A stretch of DNA of 64,000 nt from Arion vulgaris (GCA_020796225.1 CM036758.1:67717274-67781273); one strand, 5' to 3'; positions 50,833-61,479 are shown, counted from the stretch's first letter. Numbers and translations are program-made. Notes: generated by a model not told the origin, from the sequence alone.

Positions 50833-50944
50833 CCTGGTTGTTACAAGTTACAGTTCTGTGAGCAGCTTCGTTAGAATCGGCGTCAACAATATCGTCATCG
50901 TATCTCCACAACCACCTTCACCACGGCTACTGATATTATCATTA

Positions 50945-51445
50945 TATTGTTATCAGTTACGTGTTATATCGATTACATGTTTTATGTTATCACTGGCATA
51001 TTATTAGTTATTGATTACATGTTATTAGTTACATTTTGTCAGTTACATGTTATCAGTTATCAGGTACATGTTAACAGTTACATGTTAAAATTTATCAGTT
51101 ACATGTTATCAGTTATCGGCTATATGTTATAAGTTACATGTTATCAGTTATCAGTTACATGTTATCAGTTACATATTATCAGTTACATGTATCAGCTGAT
51201 GTTGTCAGTTACATGGTATCAGTTACATGGTATCAGTTATCAGTTACATGTTATCAGTTACATGTTATCAGTTACATGGTATCAGTTATCAGTTACATGT
51301 TATCAGTTACATATTATCAGTTACATGGTATCAGTTATCAGTTATATTTTATCAGTTACATTTTATCAGTTACATTTTATCAGTTACATTTTATCAGTTA
51401 CATTTTATCAGTTACATTTTATCAATTACATTTTATAAGTTACAT
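50945..51445. repeat. 14-bp minisatellite, 3' UTR or just downstream
   Basis: Units CAGTTACATGTTAT and CAGTTACATTTTAT, about 35 copies, starting 113 bp after the cyclase stop. If the transcript extends this far, the array is in its 3' UTR. I did not find a convincing polyadenylation signal before it. Confidence 0.9.
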
Positions 51446-51739
51446 GTTATTTATCATCAGTCACTTGTAGACTATATCACATAACAATTTGAACATATTT
51501 ATTATATTGTTATAATTCTCATCAGACTTGTGTTAATTTGATCCTGATAAATGTTGAAACAATTATGATTGTTTGCATCTTCACGTTTCTGTCTGCAAGT
51601 TGTGCTTTTATGTGAGGACTAATATATATTAAGTCTAGAATGAACAATAATGAGTTTGATCGTAGTGATTTGACGTCAGCGCAGTAATCAATAATCCTTC
51701 AATAACCAGAACTGTGCTCTCATTATCATCATTAAATAG

Positions 51740-51860
51740 CTTGTCCTGAGCAGAACTTTGTCACTTCAACAGTCCTTCAGAACTTCTCTCTCTAATAGAG
51801 GTCATGTCTCTGCAGTGGTCATGCTCAAACCACTAGTTACACCCAGTTCTACTTGTAAAA
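51740..51860 (-). pseudogene. LINE-G ORF2 end fragment
   Basis: AGCTTGTCCTGAGCAGAACT...CAACAGTCCTTCAGAACTTC matches 55968-56090 in the same orientation. Confidence 0.65.
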
Positions 51861-51894
51861 CGGGTAACTCCATACTGCTTAAATCACTGGATCG

Positions 51895-52022
51895 ATTCAA
51901 CATCTATTCTAGTGTCCTCATCCAATAGACAGTCGCGAAGAGACCAAAGAACATCCCCTTATCCATCTTAAACTCCCCAACAATCGATGCTGTTGATGCA
52001 AGCATGTCCGCTCTCTGATTAC
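51895..52022 (-). pseudogene. LINE-B RNase H fragment
   Basis: The minus strand reads NQRADMLASTAS (RNase H GNE.AD..A motif), then EFKMDKGMFFGL. It is cut off where the plus-strand LINE-A begins. Confidence 0.7.
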
Positions 52023-52024
52023 AA

Positions 52025-53315
52025 CAAACAGTTTCACGAGGGCATGATGGCACGTGTACTTGACGAAGGGAGCTGTCGGAAGCCTTCCATGTCACCAACG
52101 GCGTCAAACAGGGCTGCGTACTGGCCCCAACACTCTTCAGCATGATGTTTGCTGCCATGCTCACGGATGTCTTTTGGGAAGGCGACGAACATGGGGTAAA
52201 GATTAGATACAGGACAGACGGTAACCTATTCAATCTTCGGAGGTTAAATTCCTCCACCAAGGTAAAAGAATCAACTATCTCAAACCTGTTGTTTGCTGAT
52301 GACTGTGCCCTCGCTACCAACTCTGAGGAAGAAATGCAGACTTACATGGACAAGTTCTCAATGGCCTGTGATAGGTTTGGCCTCACCATTAACATCAAAA
52401 AAACAGAGGTCATGTTCCAGCCCGCCCCTAGAGAACAGTATTACGATCCAGTCATCAACATTAAACACCAGCGTCTCCAGTCAACGGACAACTTTGCTTA
52501 TCTTGGCAGCCTCCTATCCAGATCGGCAAACATAGATTCTGAGGTCCACAATAGGATATCCAAAGCCAGTGCTGCGTTCGGAAAGTTACGTGTCACTGTG
52601 TGGGAACGGAAGGGGATAAGCATAGTCACAAAGCTGAAAGTTTACCAGGCCATAGTGCTAACCACGCTGCTGTACGCAAGCGAGACATGGACAGTGTATA
52701 GCAGACACGCAAGAAAATTAAACCATTTCCACACAAGCTGTCTACGCAGAATACTAAAAATAAAATGGCAGGACAAAATTCCAGACAGCGAAGTCCTCAC
52801 AAGAGCAAAGATCCCAAGCGTCAACACCCTGTTGCAGAAGGCCCAACTGAGATGGGTCGGTCACGTTGCTCGAATGCCTGATAAACGCATCCCAAAACAG
52901 TTGATGTATGGCGAGCTTGAAGGGGGCAGACGTTTAGCTGGTGGACAGAAAAACGCTTTAAAGACACTCTTAAAGTGTCTCTGAAATGCTTCGATATAGA
53001 CAATACGTGCTGGGAATCCCTTGCTCAAGATCGCCAAATGTGGCGCCGTAACAACAAAAGAGGAACCCGAATAGCTGAGAATCATCGTATTGTTGAGTCA
53101 CAGAGAAAACGAGCAGCGCGAAAAGACAGAGCACACAACACGCACATGTCTAACCTTGATCATGTATGCCCCACCTGTGGTCGGGGATTCTGTTCTAGGA
53201 TTGGACTCTACAGTCACCTCCGCACACACCAGAGGTGCAACAGTACACGTCTGAGATTGTTGTCATCATCGCTTGCGATGGACGGCTATTATTATTATTA
53301 CAACAAACACCCGCA
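52025..53315 (+). mobile_element. LINE-A: RT core and 3' end of a non-LTR retrotransposon
   Basis: Begins inside the RT (GMMARVLDEG), then VTNGVKQGCVLAPTLFS, the catalytic block NLLFADDCALATNSEEEM with FADD, and KKTEVMFQP. The C-terminal region carries [31 protein letters not shown] and a final zinc knuckle CPTCGRGF...H..TH (53167-53232). It ends in (ATT)n at 53287. One frame break occurs near 52975-52984, between LLKCL and NALKTL-like sequence, and another near 52072. 5'-truncated; the clade is not assigned. Best-preserved element in the window. Confidence 0.93.
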
Positions 53316-53459
53316 TGCCCAGGACAGTAGATATACGTAAGATTCACAAACTCTAAGCACTAAGAACATGATTCATGTTTCGCTGATTCAACAAGTTATT
53401 ATTTTAGCTTCTTAACGGAATTCTTTGTGTCTAAACAGTTGTGGACACTTATGTTAAAT

Positions 53460-53740
53460 GACTTGAAATATTATACTCTTCTCTTCTTCTTTGCGTTCGT
53501 TCTTTACGACCAATTTTAATCACTCTTTGAGATATGTTTGATCTTTGCCAAGAACGTGTATACGTTGCACATTGGTTTGGTAGGCCCCTAAACGCATAGA
53601 CTTCTACATGTTTAGGACACATGCATCCGATTTCAGCCAAACCTTAGTCGCCTCTTACGACATGCGTGACAGGTAACAGTGGTTCTATTCTTGACACCCC
53701 AAATTTGGTGTCTACTCGATAACCACTCGGGCGAAATATT
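53460..53740 (-). mobile_element. Retroposon G, near complete
   Basis: CTTCTTTGCGTTCGTTCTTT (3' end), CACATTGGTTTGGTAGGCCC, GTCGCCTCTTACGACATGCG, ending GATAACCACTCGGGC. Confidence 0.85.
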
Positions 53741-53769
53741 ATACTTAAAAGTATGACTTATTTTATATC

Positions 53770-53912
53770 AAATTGAGGGTAATGTATTACATTTATAAAT
53801 ATATTGACTACATTGGTAAATGTAATGTATTACATTTATAAATATGTTGACTACATTGGTAAATGTAATGTATTACATTTATAAATATGTTGACTACATT
53901 GGTAAAGGTTAT
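53770..53912. repeat. About 45-bp tandem repeat, 3 copies
   Basis: Unit GTAATGTATTACATTTATAA ATATGTTGACTACATTGGTA AAT; GTAATGTATTAC is itself a near-palindrome. Confidence 0.9.
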
Positions 53913-54124
53913 GCAGAGATATCTATGCAATACACAATTCAAGCAAAATGTACACAGAAAAAAACAAAACTATTAGAAATTGGTGGTAGAAAATGACCAC
54001 TTACTAAAAGCCTAAAACTGCAATATTTTGGACAATAAACTCTAACTGATATTTATTTTTGAGGTAATACATAAATGAATAACTTCTTTCTTCTCCTTTG
54101 TCACTACAATGTTCTAACGTTGTT

Positions 54125-54480
54125 GCCCAGTGTCTAGGTTTTCTGATGTTGTCTTGCCCTGCGCAGAAGAATGATGAGAATCCCAAGGACTGCTAAAATG
54201 ACTAATATGGAGGAGTTGAATGAGGTCAAGACACAGAGAAAGCTTATCATTAATATAAGAAAGAGACAATCATCAACTTTCGGGCATATGATGAGAAAGT
54301 GAGGTTTTGGAACACGTTGTAACAACCGGTAAAATCGAGGGGAGACGAGACAGAGAGATAACATTTTTAATAGTCGGACTTCATGGAACGGAAGAGAGTC
54401 AACATCTGAGATGATAGCAAACACCAGAGACAGAGATTTGGGAGATCCATGATCGCCTATGCCAAACCAGAACGGCACCT
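54125..54480 (+). pseudogene. LINE-G-type ORF2 C-terminal end
   Basis: RIPRTAKMTNMEELNEVKTQ then RKLIINIRKRQSSTFGHMMR, the typical ...R.LL..I..RQ..FFGH..R motif; frames break after 54300. Confidence 0.7.
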
Positions 54481-54539
54481 GATGATGATGCTCTAGTTAT
54501 TTGGGTGATAGTTTTTCTTCTCTTGATAGGGTTTTGATA

Positions 54540-54735
54540 CCATCTACGCATTTGTTCATGCTCTTCCTCTCGCTTTCTTTTCCTATGTTCTGTTATAGAA
54601 GAAATAATAAACAGTGAAGTTTGGTTGCATTCTTATTAAGTGGCTGAACCATGTTATTCGTTATTTCTCAGTGTAATTCAAACAAGATTCTCTCCCAATT
54701 TTATTTCTTATGCTGATGTTGGTGACTGTCTCGAA
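54540..54735 (-). pseudogene. LINE-C end fragment
   Basis: CTCGCTTTCTTTTCCTATGT, GTTATAGAAGAA...GTGAAGTTTGGTTGCATTCT and GCTGATGTTGGTGACTGTCT match 47790-47945. Confidence 0.65.
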
Positions 54736-55955
54736 TAAGTTACACCTGGAAAAGTAATTGCTAGACACATTATGTGATTGTCACACATAATCTGGCAAGT
54801 TGCAACAGGAAAAGTAATTGCTAGACACATTATGTGATTGTCACACATAATCTGGCAAGTTGCAACAGGAAAAGTAATTGCTAGACACATTATGTGATTG
54901 TCACACATAATCTGGCAAGTTGCAACAGGAAAAGTAATTCTAGACACATTATGTGATTGTCACACATAATCTGGCAAGTTGCAACAGGAAAAGTAATTGC
55001 TAGACACATTATGTGATTGTCACACATAATCTGGCAAGTTGCAACAGGAAAAGTAATTGCTAGACACATTATGTGATTGTCACACATAATCTGGCAAGTT
55101 GCAACAGGAAAAGTAATTGCTAGACACATTATGTGATTGTCACACATAATCTGGCAAGTTGCAACAGGAAAAGTAATTGCTAGACACATTATGTGATTGT
55201 CACACATAATCTGGCAAGTTGCAACAGGAAAAGTAATTGCTAGACACATTATGTGATTGTCACACATAATCTGGCAAGTTGCAACAGGAAAAGTAATTGC
55301 TAGACACATTATGTGATTGTCACACATAATCTGGCAAGTTGCAACAGGAAAAGTAATTCTAGACACATTATGTGATTGTCACATAATCTGGCAAGTTGCA
55401 ACAGGAAAAGTAATTGCTAGACACATTATGTGATTGTCACACATAATCTGGCAAGTTGCAACAGGAAAAGTAATTCTAGACACATTATGTGATTGTCACA
55501 CATAATCTGGCAAGTTGCAACAGGAAAAGTAATTGCTAGACACATTATGTGATTGTCACACATAATCTGGCAAGTTGCAACAGGAAAAGTAATTGCTAGA
55601 CACATTATGTGATTGTCACACATAATCTGGCAAGTTGCAACAGGAAAAGTAATTGCTAGACACATTATGTGATTGCCACACATAATCTGGCAAGTTGCAA
55701 CAGGAAAAGTAATTGCTAGACACATTATGTGATTGTCACACATAATCTGGCAAGTTGCAACAGGAAAAGTAATTGCTAGACACATTATGTGATTGTCACA
55801 CATAATCTGGCAAGTTGCAACAGGAAAAGTAATTGCTAGACACATTATGTGATTGTCACACATAATCTGGCAAGTTGCAACAGGAAAAGTAATTGCTAGA
55901 CACATTATGTGATTGTCACACATAATCTGGCAAGTTGCAACAGGAAAAGTAATTC
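54735..55955. repeat. 60-bp minisatellite with hairpin units, about 20 copies
   Basis: Unit AAGTAATTGCTAGACACATT ATGTGATTGTCACACATAAT CTGGCAAGTTGCAACAGGAA. ATTATGTG and CACATAAT can pair around a 7-nt loop in each unit. Long minus-strand open frames here (to 165 codons) arise because 60 is divisible by three. Confidence 0.97.
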
Positions 55956-55959
55956 ATCA

Positions 55960-56480
55960 TCATCATATAGCTTGTCCTGAGCAGAGCTTTGCCACCCCAA
56001 CAGTCCTCCGGAACTTCTCTCTCTCTCATATGCAGATGTCCTGCCTCTGCAGCCGTCATGTTCAAACCATCAGTTACATCCTGAATACATCTTCTCCGTG
56101 GTCTTCCTCTTCTTCTCTTGCCGGTATGCCTCCTTCCGTGCTGGTCTTCTCCAGCCCTTCATGTCTTTTTATATGTCCAAAATAGCTCAATTTTCACTTT
56201 CTTATTTGTAGCATCAGCCAGTTTTCTTTGATTTTGAGTTCTTTCTGGATAGATCTATGTGTTTTCTTCTCTGTCCACGTTATACGGAGGACTCTTCTAT
56301 AACCCTTATATTCGAAAGCACATATATGTTTTTCACTGCTTTATTAGATGTCCATGCTTCACACCCATACGTTACCACTAGGAATATGCATGTTCTTTGT
56401 ATTCTGATCTTTGTTCTCTTATCAGTTCCGTTCCATACTGTTATTAGTTGTTTAATTTTTGTTGTTGGAAGATTAATTGT
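55960..56480 (-). pseudogene. LINE-G ORF2 C-terminal end
   Basis: The minus strand carries TYGCEAWTSN-type sequence (56380-56350), then RIEESSVYRG-like and RRPRRKEAYRQE-like segments; frames are shifted several times. Confidence 0.65.
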
Positions 56481-56529
56481 TATACAAATATGTGATTGTC
56501 ACACACAATCTAGCAACAAAAGTGTTGGA

Positions 56530-56785
56530 CAAAAATTCCACTGAAAAAATGGGAAATTGTAGTGACCATGTATGTCGTATGTCAGTAGGGGAAATAGCTA
56601 TGACAGCTCTCAGCTGGACAGTGCATGGGAAGAGAAGACCTGGACGTTCGAAGTAAACATGAAGAACTGTGGAGAGAGTTAAAGGAATGTGGCCTGACGT
56701 GGGAGACAGTGGGTAGAAAGGCAGCAGAACGGCAACAGTGGAAGTCTCTTGTGGAAGCAATATGTGTAAATCAGGACACGAAGAG
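56530..56785 (+). pseudogene. LINE-F ORF2 C-terminal end
   Basis: Reads GNCSDHVCRMSVGEIAMTAL and GKRRPGRSK, then GPDVGDSG.KGSRTATVE-like sequence. Partner of 13250-13460. Confidence 0.65.
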
Positions 56786-56789
56786 GATA

Positions 56790-57185
56790 TAGATTCCCAA
56801 ACTTTTTCGGCCCACCGCCCACTTTGCACGACATATACTTTACAACGCCCACCTTCCCATTATAACAGTTTACCAACGCCCCCACACATATATATATATA
56901 TATACATGCTCTATTTTCACTTTCACAAAGAAAATTGATATATATTTCTATCATACATGGTCACTTTTTAAATGTTCATATACATGAAATAGAAAATTGA
57001 TGAAAAAATGGATCGTTTAAGATGGGCATAAGATGAATTTAAATGCAGAATTCAAATTTTAAATGATTATTCAATCACAAAATCACGGAAAAATTATCCT
57101 CCCAAATGCTACTGAACACCTATCGCCCCCTAGAAGGCTTCAGCGCCCAAAGGGGCAGTATCCCCACTTTGGAAACTCTAATATA
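56790..57185 (+). mobile_element. MITE-2, unexpanded copy
   Basis: TTCCCAAACTTTTTCGGCCC ACCGCCCACTTTGCACGAC at one end; GGGGCAGTATCCCCACTTTG at the other. (TA)n at 56887-56905 lies within it. Confidence 0.8.
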
Positions 57186-57394
57186 GATAGATAGATAAAT
57201 TCAAAAGAGCGCCGAATATTTGAAGTTCTTCTATTTCCTGTTGTAATTTAATTACTATTAATATAAATTACGATAGACAACAACAAACTACAAAATAATG
57301 AGTGTCAATATTAAGATCTTGCTTCGAAACGAATGAGGTAAAAACGTCTAAATATAAATCTTTTGTAGTGAATCCGTTAAGATATTATGTACCA

Positions 57395-57800
57395 CAAACT
57401 ACCACCCCACTGTGACGTACCAACAACTACCACCCCACTGTGACGTATAAACAACTACCACCCCACTGTGACGTACCAACAACTACCACCCCACTGTGAC
57501 GTACCAACAACTACCAGCCCACTGTGACGTACCAACAACTACCACCCCACTGTGACGTACCAACAACTACCACCCCACTGTGACGTACCAACAACTACCA
57601 CCCCACTGTGACGTATCAACAACTACCACCCCACTGTGACGTACCAACAACTACCACCCCACTGTGGCGTACCAACAACTACCACCCCACTGTGACGTAA
57701 CAACTACCACCCCACTGTGGCGTACCAACAACTACCACCCCACTGTGGCGTACCAACAACTACCACCCCACTGTGACGTAACAACTACCACCCCACTGTG
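57395..57800. repeat. 28-bp minisatellite
   Basis: Unit TACCAACAACTACCACCCCA CTGTGACG, about 14 copies. Confidence 0.95.
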
Positions 57801-57844
57801 ACAGGCCCGGCAGGTCCGATGTGTGTAATATTGCTAAATTAATT

Positions 57845-58200
57845 CTTTTTCAAGGAGGAAAGACCACACTAAATAAACACATATATAACACAAGGGTTGG
57901 CTGAAATCGGATGCATGTGTCCTAAACGTGTAGAAGTCTTATGCGTTTAGGGCCTACCAAACCAATGTGCAACGTATACACGTTCTTGGCAAAGATCAAA
58001 CATATCACAAAGAGTGATTAAAATTGGTCGTAAAGAATGAACGCAAAGAAGAAGAAAGAAGATAACACATAACACAAGGGCGAGTCATCTGACCATGAAA
58101 CACACATTAAATCTAACACTCCTACGCTTAACGACAAAAGTTGATAACCAATTCCATCATCCACATTAGGAAAGACAGGAGACAATTGACAACTGTTCGT
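57845..58200 (+). pseudogene. LINE-C tail interrupted by retroposon G
   Basis: AAGACCACACTAAATAAACA (57862) and GGGCGAGTCATCTGACCATG onward (58078) are continuous in the 49.4 kb copy; here retroposon G separates them. Confidence 0.75.
57894..58070 (+). mobile_element. Retroposon G, 5'-truncated, with target duplication
   Basis: Flanked by ATAACACAAGGG on both sides (left about 57884-57895, right about 58070-58081). It runs TTGGCTGAAATCGGATGCAT to GAATGAACGCAAAGAAGAAG. 5' truncation plus a direct repeat of target sequence indicates retroposition. Confidence 0.8.
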
Positions 58201-58417
58201 GTCTGAAATCCAACAAATAATGAAACCAAATGCACATTGTTATATTGATCTTTCTTTAATATGATAGGCATCATTAACCCTCAAAGTAAACTTGCAAACA
58301 AGTCACAATATACTTCTAATTAAAAAATAAAGATATACCAAGATGTAGTTGTCTTATATTAACTAATTCTCTGTCAGGCAATTATATATTCCTGAGATGA
58401 TAAATGCATTGGTAAGT

Positions 58418-58537
58418 TTATTTTCTACATCTTGAATTGCGACTGTAGCGATTCAAAACATTCTGCGCATGTGCATGAACTCTGTCCACAAGAGACTTCG
58501 GCATAACTTTTCTTAAAGCTCTCAGGATCATTTTTGG
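58418..58537 (-). CDS. Histone H2B-like protein, last exon
   Basis: 39 codons and stop TAA (58418-58420). Minus-strand acceptor TGTATTTACAG at 58538-58548. It encodes PKMILRALRKVMPKSLVDRV then HAHAQNVLNRYSRNSRCRK. This aligns without gaps to the second half of H2B: ITSREIQTAVRLLLPGEL with LKPKMILRALRKVMPKSL (starting from the previous exon), then the H2B-specific C helix ending in ..KYTS, here ..NRYS. A Lys-to-Arg change falls at the ubiquitylated Lys120 position. ATTAAA occurs about 160 bp after the stop (58255-58260) as a possible polyadenylation signal. Joins the exon at 60727-60861 in phase 0. Confidence 0.72.
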   Translation of the reverse strand, partial: PKMILRALRKVMPKSLVDRVHAHAQNVLNRYSRNSRCRK

Positions 58538-58677
58538 CTGTAAATACATACAGATGTTAAGGTCGTTAATGAATGATGATAACAAACTTCACATACATAT
58601 GTATGTTACATAAATACTAACAAATAGTTTACTATTTAATTTCATTCTTTGTTACTACATCATGTCACGGTACATAT

Positions 58678-59120
58678 TTCAGGGCTCTCTGTAGCGTAGA
58701 GGTAAGGTGCTGGTCTCTGGTGCCAAAGGTACCAGGTTCGCTTACTCGTGGAGCTATCTGGATATTGTTCCAGAGATACCTGATCTCAGTGTAGGTGAGA
58801 TCAAGTTCCTAGTCCTATCGGAAGCGGACAATGAAACACGTAAAATGAACAGGTAAAAGAGAACCATTGACAGTTTAAAATCGAGAGCAACAAGGTGTAA
58901 AGACGCTGCACGTGCAAAATTCATTGGAAAAAGATTAAAATAAAAATTTCTGTAAAAATATCTTCCCAATCTTCAAAATTACATCAGGGACCCTCGCAGG
59001 TACTACGGAGTTCGTGCACTGCAGCTGAGATCTTTCTGTGTAAGAAAGAGATCGGAGCACACAGGGTTACTCACCGAAGTGCAATGATGATGGTCCTTTC
59101 ATCAATCAATCAATCAATCC
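58678..59120 (+). mobile_element. SINE-A, full length, in the H2B-like intron
   Basis: CTCTGTAGCGTAGAGGTAAG (A-box-like), ACCAGGTTCGCTTACTCG (B-box-like), AGTGTAGGTGAGATCAAGTT, GTTCGTGCACTGCAGCTGAG, ending (AATC)n. Confidence 0.87.
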
Positions 59121-59163
59121 ATATTATTTAACCGGTCACTTTTCCATGTGAAACTTTATTATA

Positions 59164-59300
59164 CGAGGAGCGTCTGGCCGAGTGAATTAGAGCGCGGCTT
59201 CAATGCGGGAGACCATTGTTCAATTCATGGTAAGGCCTCGGATTTTTTTTCTGCAGGGGTCATAAAAGAAAATCATAACCTGAACAGTTTTACGCGAATG
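59164..59300 (+). mobile_element. SINE-D
   Basis: GCGTCTGGCCGAGTGAATTA (A-box-like), CATTGTTCAATTCATGG (B-box-like), then TTTTTTTTCTGCAGGGGTC. Confidence 0.7.
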
Positions 59301-60430
59301 CACTAACCACGCAGTCATTAAATTCTTTAGTCTCTTGTCCCCCTCCCCCTGTCCTACACTGTCCTAACCCTTTCGCTGCTACATACTTTCTGAAGGCTGA
59401 GCTAAAAATAGCTACTCTTGTTTCTAGGTCACAAACGTGAATGTACGCCTATAGCAGTGTCAGTAGCAATGTATATCGTGTTAACACGTATTTAGCCACA
59501 GAGGGAGATAATAACAGACGTGTAATGCGTCTTTAGAAGTGAATGAAATATATATCGTCCTTGCACTGAAGCGTACTACAGTCAGTAACGACTGTGACCT
59601 TTTAAGTATCTAGCTAATACAGCGTGACTATTTTTTTTCAAGCATATCCATTTTCATTTTCTCTTTTGTTTATTAAATACATATGTCCTCAGATACAGCG
59701 AATAAGATGATAGTAGTCAGAGTCAGTTAGGTGAGCTTAAATGACAAGATACTCTAGTATATGCTGCATCACTATATGTGTTATCTAAGAAGGTAGCAAA
59801 AGCAAAGACAGTTCCAGTCTCAAAGTGACATACTGACTCAATGTATCTCTTCTTTCGTCAAGTTCGTCGCTCTATAGCAATCACGTTATACCATCTTTAT
59901 GGTCTGTATGTGATTTCGTCTCTTATGCGTGGTTCGTTTGCCAATTAAGACCAATAGGCATTATATCTGATTGTTCATGTTGTTTGTTGAGTTTGTCACC
60001 AAACACAACAAATCAACCTTCATAATGAGCCTCATGGGAAGCTAATCCCTTTATATGACATGCCCTGTCACATTTCTTACTAACTTCGAGATGGGGTTGA
60101 CGTGTATGTTATAGGTCATCAGATGTTACTAATTGTTCTTTTCACTTCCTAAGAAAGACTAGCCGATACCAACTCTGCTCGTGTAGAGACAGAGCTAATA
60201 GCTTGAGGTCCGTGTCTTCCAATGATGTTATCGTAGTATCCAGAAACGAGAAACGATATTTAAAGCGTACGTTTCAGAGCAAACAAAGAAGGCAACAAAG
60301 ACAATTTAGTGGAAACCCTGACTGTTTGTTGCTATGATTTGTATCGTCTCTCACTCCTGATAAACATTTAATTGATTCTTCTCTACATTCAATCAACAGC
60401 CGCTCATATGTTGCCAGGGCTCTTGCCGGA
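59301..60430. other. Intronic sequence of the H2B-like gene, nothing recognised
   Basis: Apart from short matches to repeat ends (TAACCCTTTCGCTGC at 59367, piggyBac-like), no exon or repeat family that I can name. Confidence 0.5.
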
Positions 60431-60670
60431 GGGAAGGGGGGGTTCAAAGAAAAGTGACTGCGACTTAAAACGCATTTTGTAAGAGGCGACGGAGGTAGTG
60501 GCCTAGGGAAGCTATCCTATTAAATTAAAAGTGTCGCAGAAATATAAAGTGCTGGTCTACTTGTAGGCTCATAACTGGTACAATCGCTCTTAGACCCAGA
60601 TCACATAGAAATCACAAAGAGTGGTTTAACAACTTGTCGATGTGGAACGTTCAAAGAAGAAGAATAATCA
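60430..60670 (+). mobile_element. Retroposon G
   Basis: CATTTTGTAAGAGGCGACGG, GTGCTGGTCTACTTGTAGGC, AAAGAGTGGTTTAACAACTT and an AAAGAAGAAGAA tail, 57 bp downstream of the H2B-like exon's donor side. Confidence 0.8.
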
Positions 60671-60726
60671 AAAGCAACAGTTAGTAATATTTAATAACAA
60701 ATAAATGAAAAATACAATCATATCAC

Positions 60727-60861
60727 CTTCAATGTTTTTCTACGTCCCATCTTTGATGAGGCCAGGCACGCAAGTTGGTGTAAAATGTCTTTCATAAGGT
60801 TATCAATTAGTTTCACTGACTCTCTCTTGAGTCCTATTTTTGAGTCGGCCTTCCTCTGAAT
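60727..60861 (-). CDS. Histone H2B-like protein, penultimate exon (helices 2 core)
   Basis: 45 codons with phase-0 ends. Minus-strand acceptor TTGCAACAG and donor TTGAAG|GTGATA. It encodes IQRKADSKIGLKRESVKLID then NLMKDILHQLACLASSKMGR and RKTLK. GLKRESVKLIDNLMKDIL aligns with GISSKAMGIMNSFVNDIF of H2B helix 2, and RRKTLK with KRSTIT of loop 2; the H2B HYN loop is two residues shorter here. Helix 1 and the N-terminal tail must be encoded further right; I found no such exon before 64000. Canonical animal H2B genes are single-exon, so the intron is notable. Function is inferred as a chromatin variant only. Confidence 0.72.
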
Positions 60862-60959
60862 CTGTTGCAATAGATTAATAGAGCACACTAAAATGTAGGA
60901 AAACGTTATGACTGTGGAATGTGCCTTTAATAATAAATTAGCATTTCAACTCTCGAAAC

Positions 60960-61410
60960 TAACTTTAGCGCTTTCCATACTATTACCTACTGTATGGGTC
61001 AGAAACATGGAGAACAACTAAAACAGTAACGCGTAAATTGCAAGAATTCATCAACTAGTGTCTGTGCAGAATAGAGGGAATAAGATGGTATGATAGGGTC
61101 ACAAATGAGGAACTTATGGAGAGAACAAGACAGATTCCAGTGAATGAATACGTTAAAAAAACCCGCTGGCGCTGGATAGGACACACTTTGCGAAAACCGG
61201 AGGAAAATATAACAAGAAGGGTCCTTGCCTGGAACCCGCAGGGACAGCGAAAGAAGGGAGGCCGAGAAATACATGGAGACGAGATTTGGAGGCGGAGATC
61301 AACAATATAAAGAAGAGCTGAAGGGAGCTGCAGGAGATAGCTAGAGATAGGAAGACTTGGCATGAGTTGGTTGAGGGCCTATGCTCCAATCCGGGGTAAA
61401 AGGGCAAAGA
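60960..61410 (+). pseudogene. LINE-D ORF2 C-terminal end
   Basis: LQEFIN.CLCRIEGIRWYD, then [20 protein letters not shown] and [30 protein letters not shown], ending [17 protein letters not shown] after shifts. Best LINE-D copy. Confidence 0.8.
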
Positions 61411-61479
61411 GAGAGAGAGATACTATTACAGTTTCTGAGAACAATTGTTCTTTAGGGCACATTATTCTTTATCAAACAA

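Noticed and set aside
52142..52984. 280-codon open frame as a host gene
   Set aside because: It contains FADD reverse-transcriptase and LINE ORF2 C-terminal motifs; it is a 5'-truncated retrotransposon.
55426..55923. Long minus-strand open frame (165 codons) and similar ones at 54890-55366
   Set aside because: It is a 60-bp minisatellite whose length is divisible by three; the frame is open because the unit has no stop, and there is no protein-like composition.
54735..55955. CRISPR-like regular repeats (also 17475-17700 and 38700-39145)
   Set aside because: There are no unique spacers between repeats, and the genome is eukaryotic; these are head-to-tail minisatellites.
58418..58537. Alternative open frame of the H2B-like last exon (KNDPESFKKSYAEVSCGQ...)
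   Set aside because: It does not match the phase left by the upstream exon and has no histone similarity, whereas the phase-0 reading aligns with H2B.
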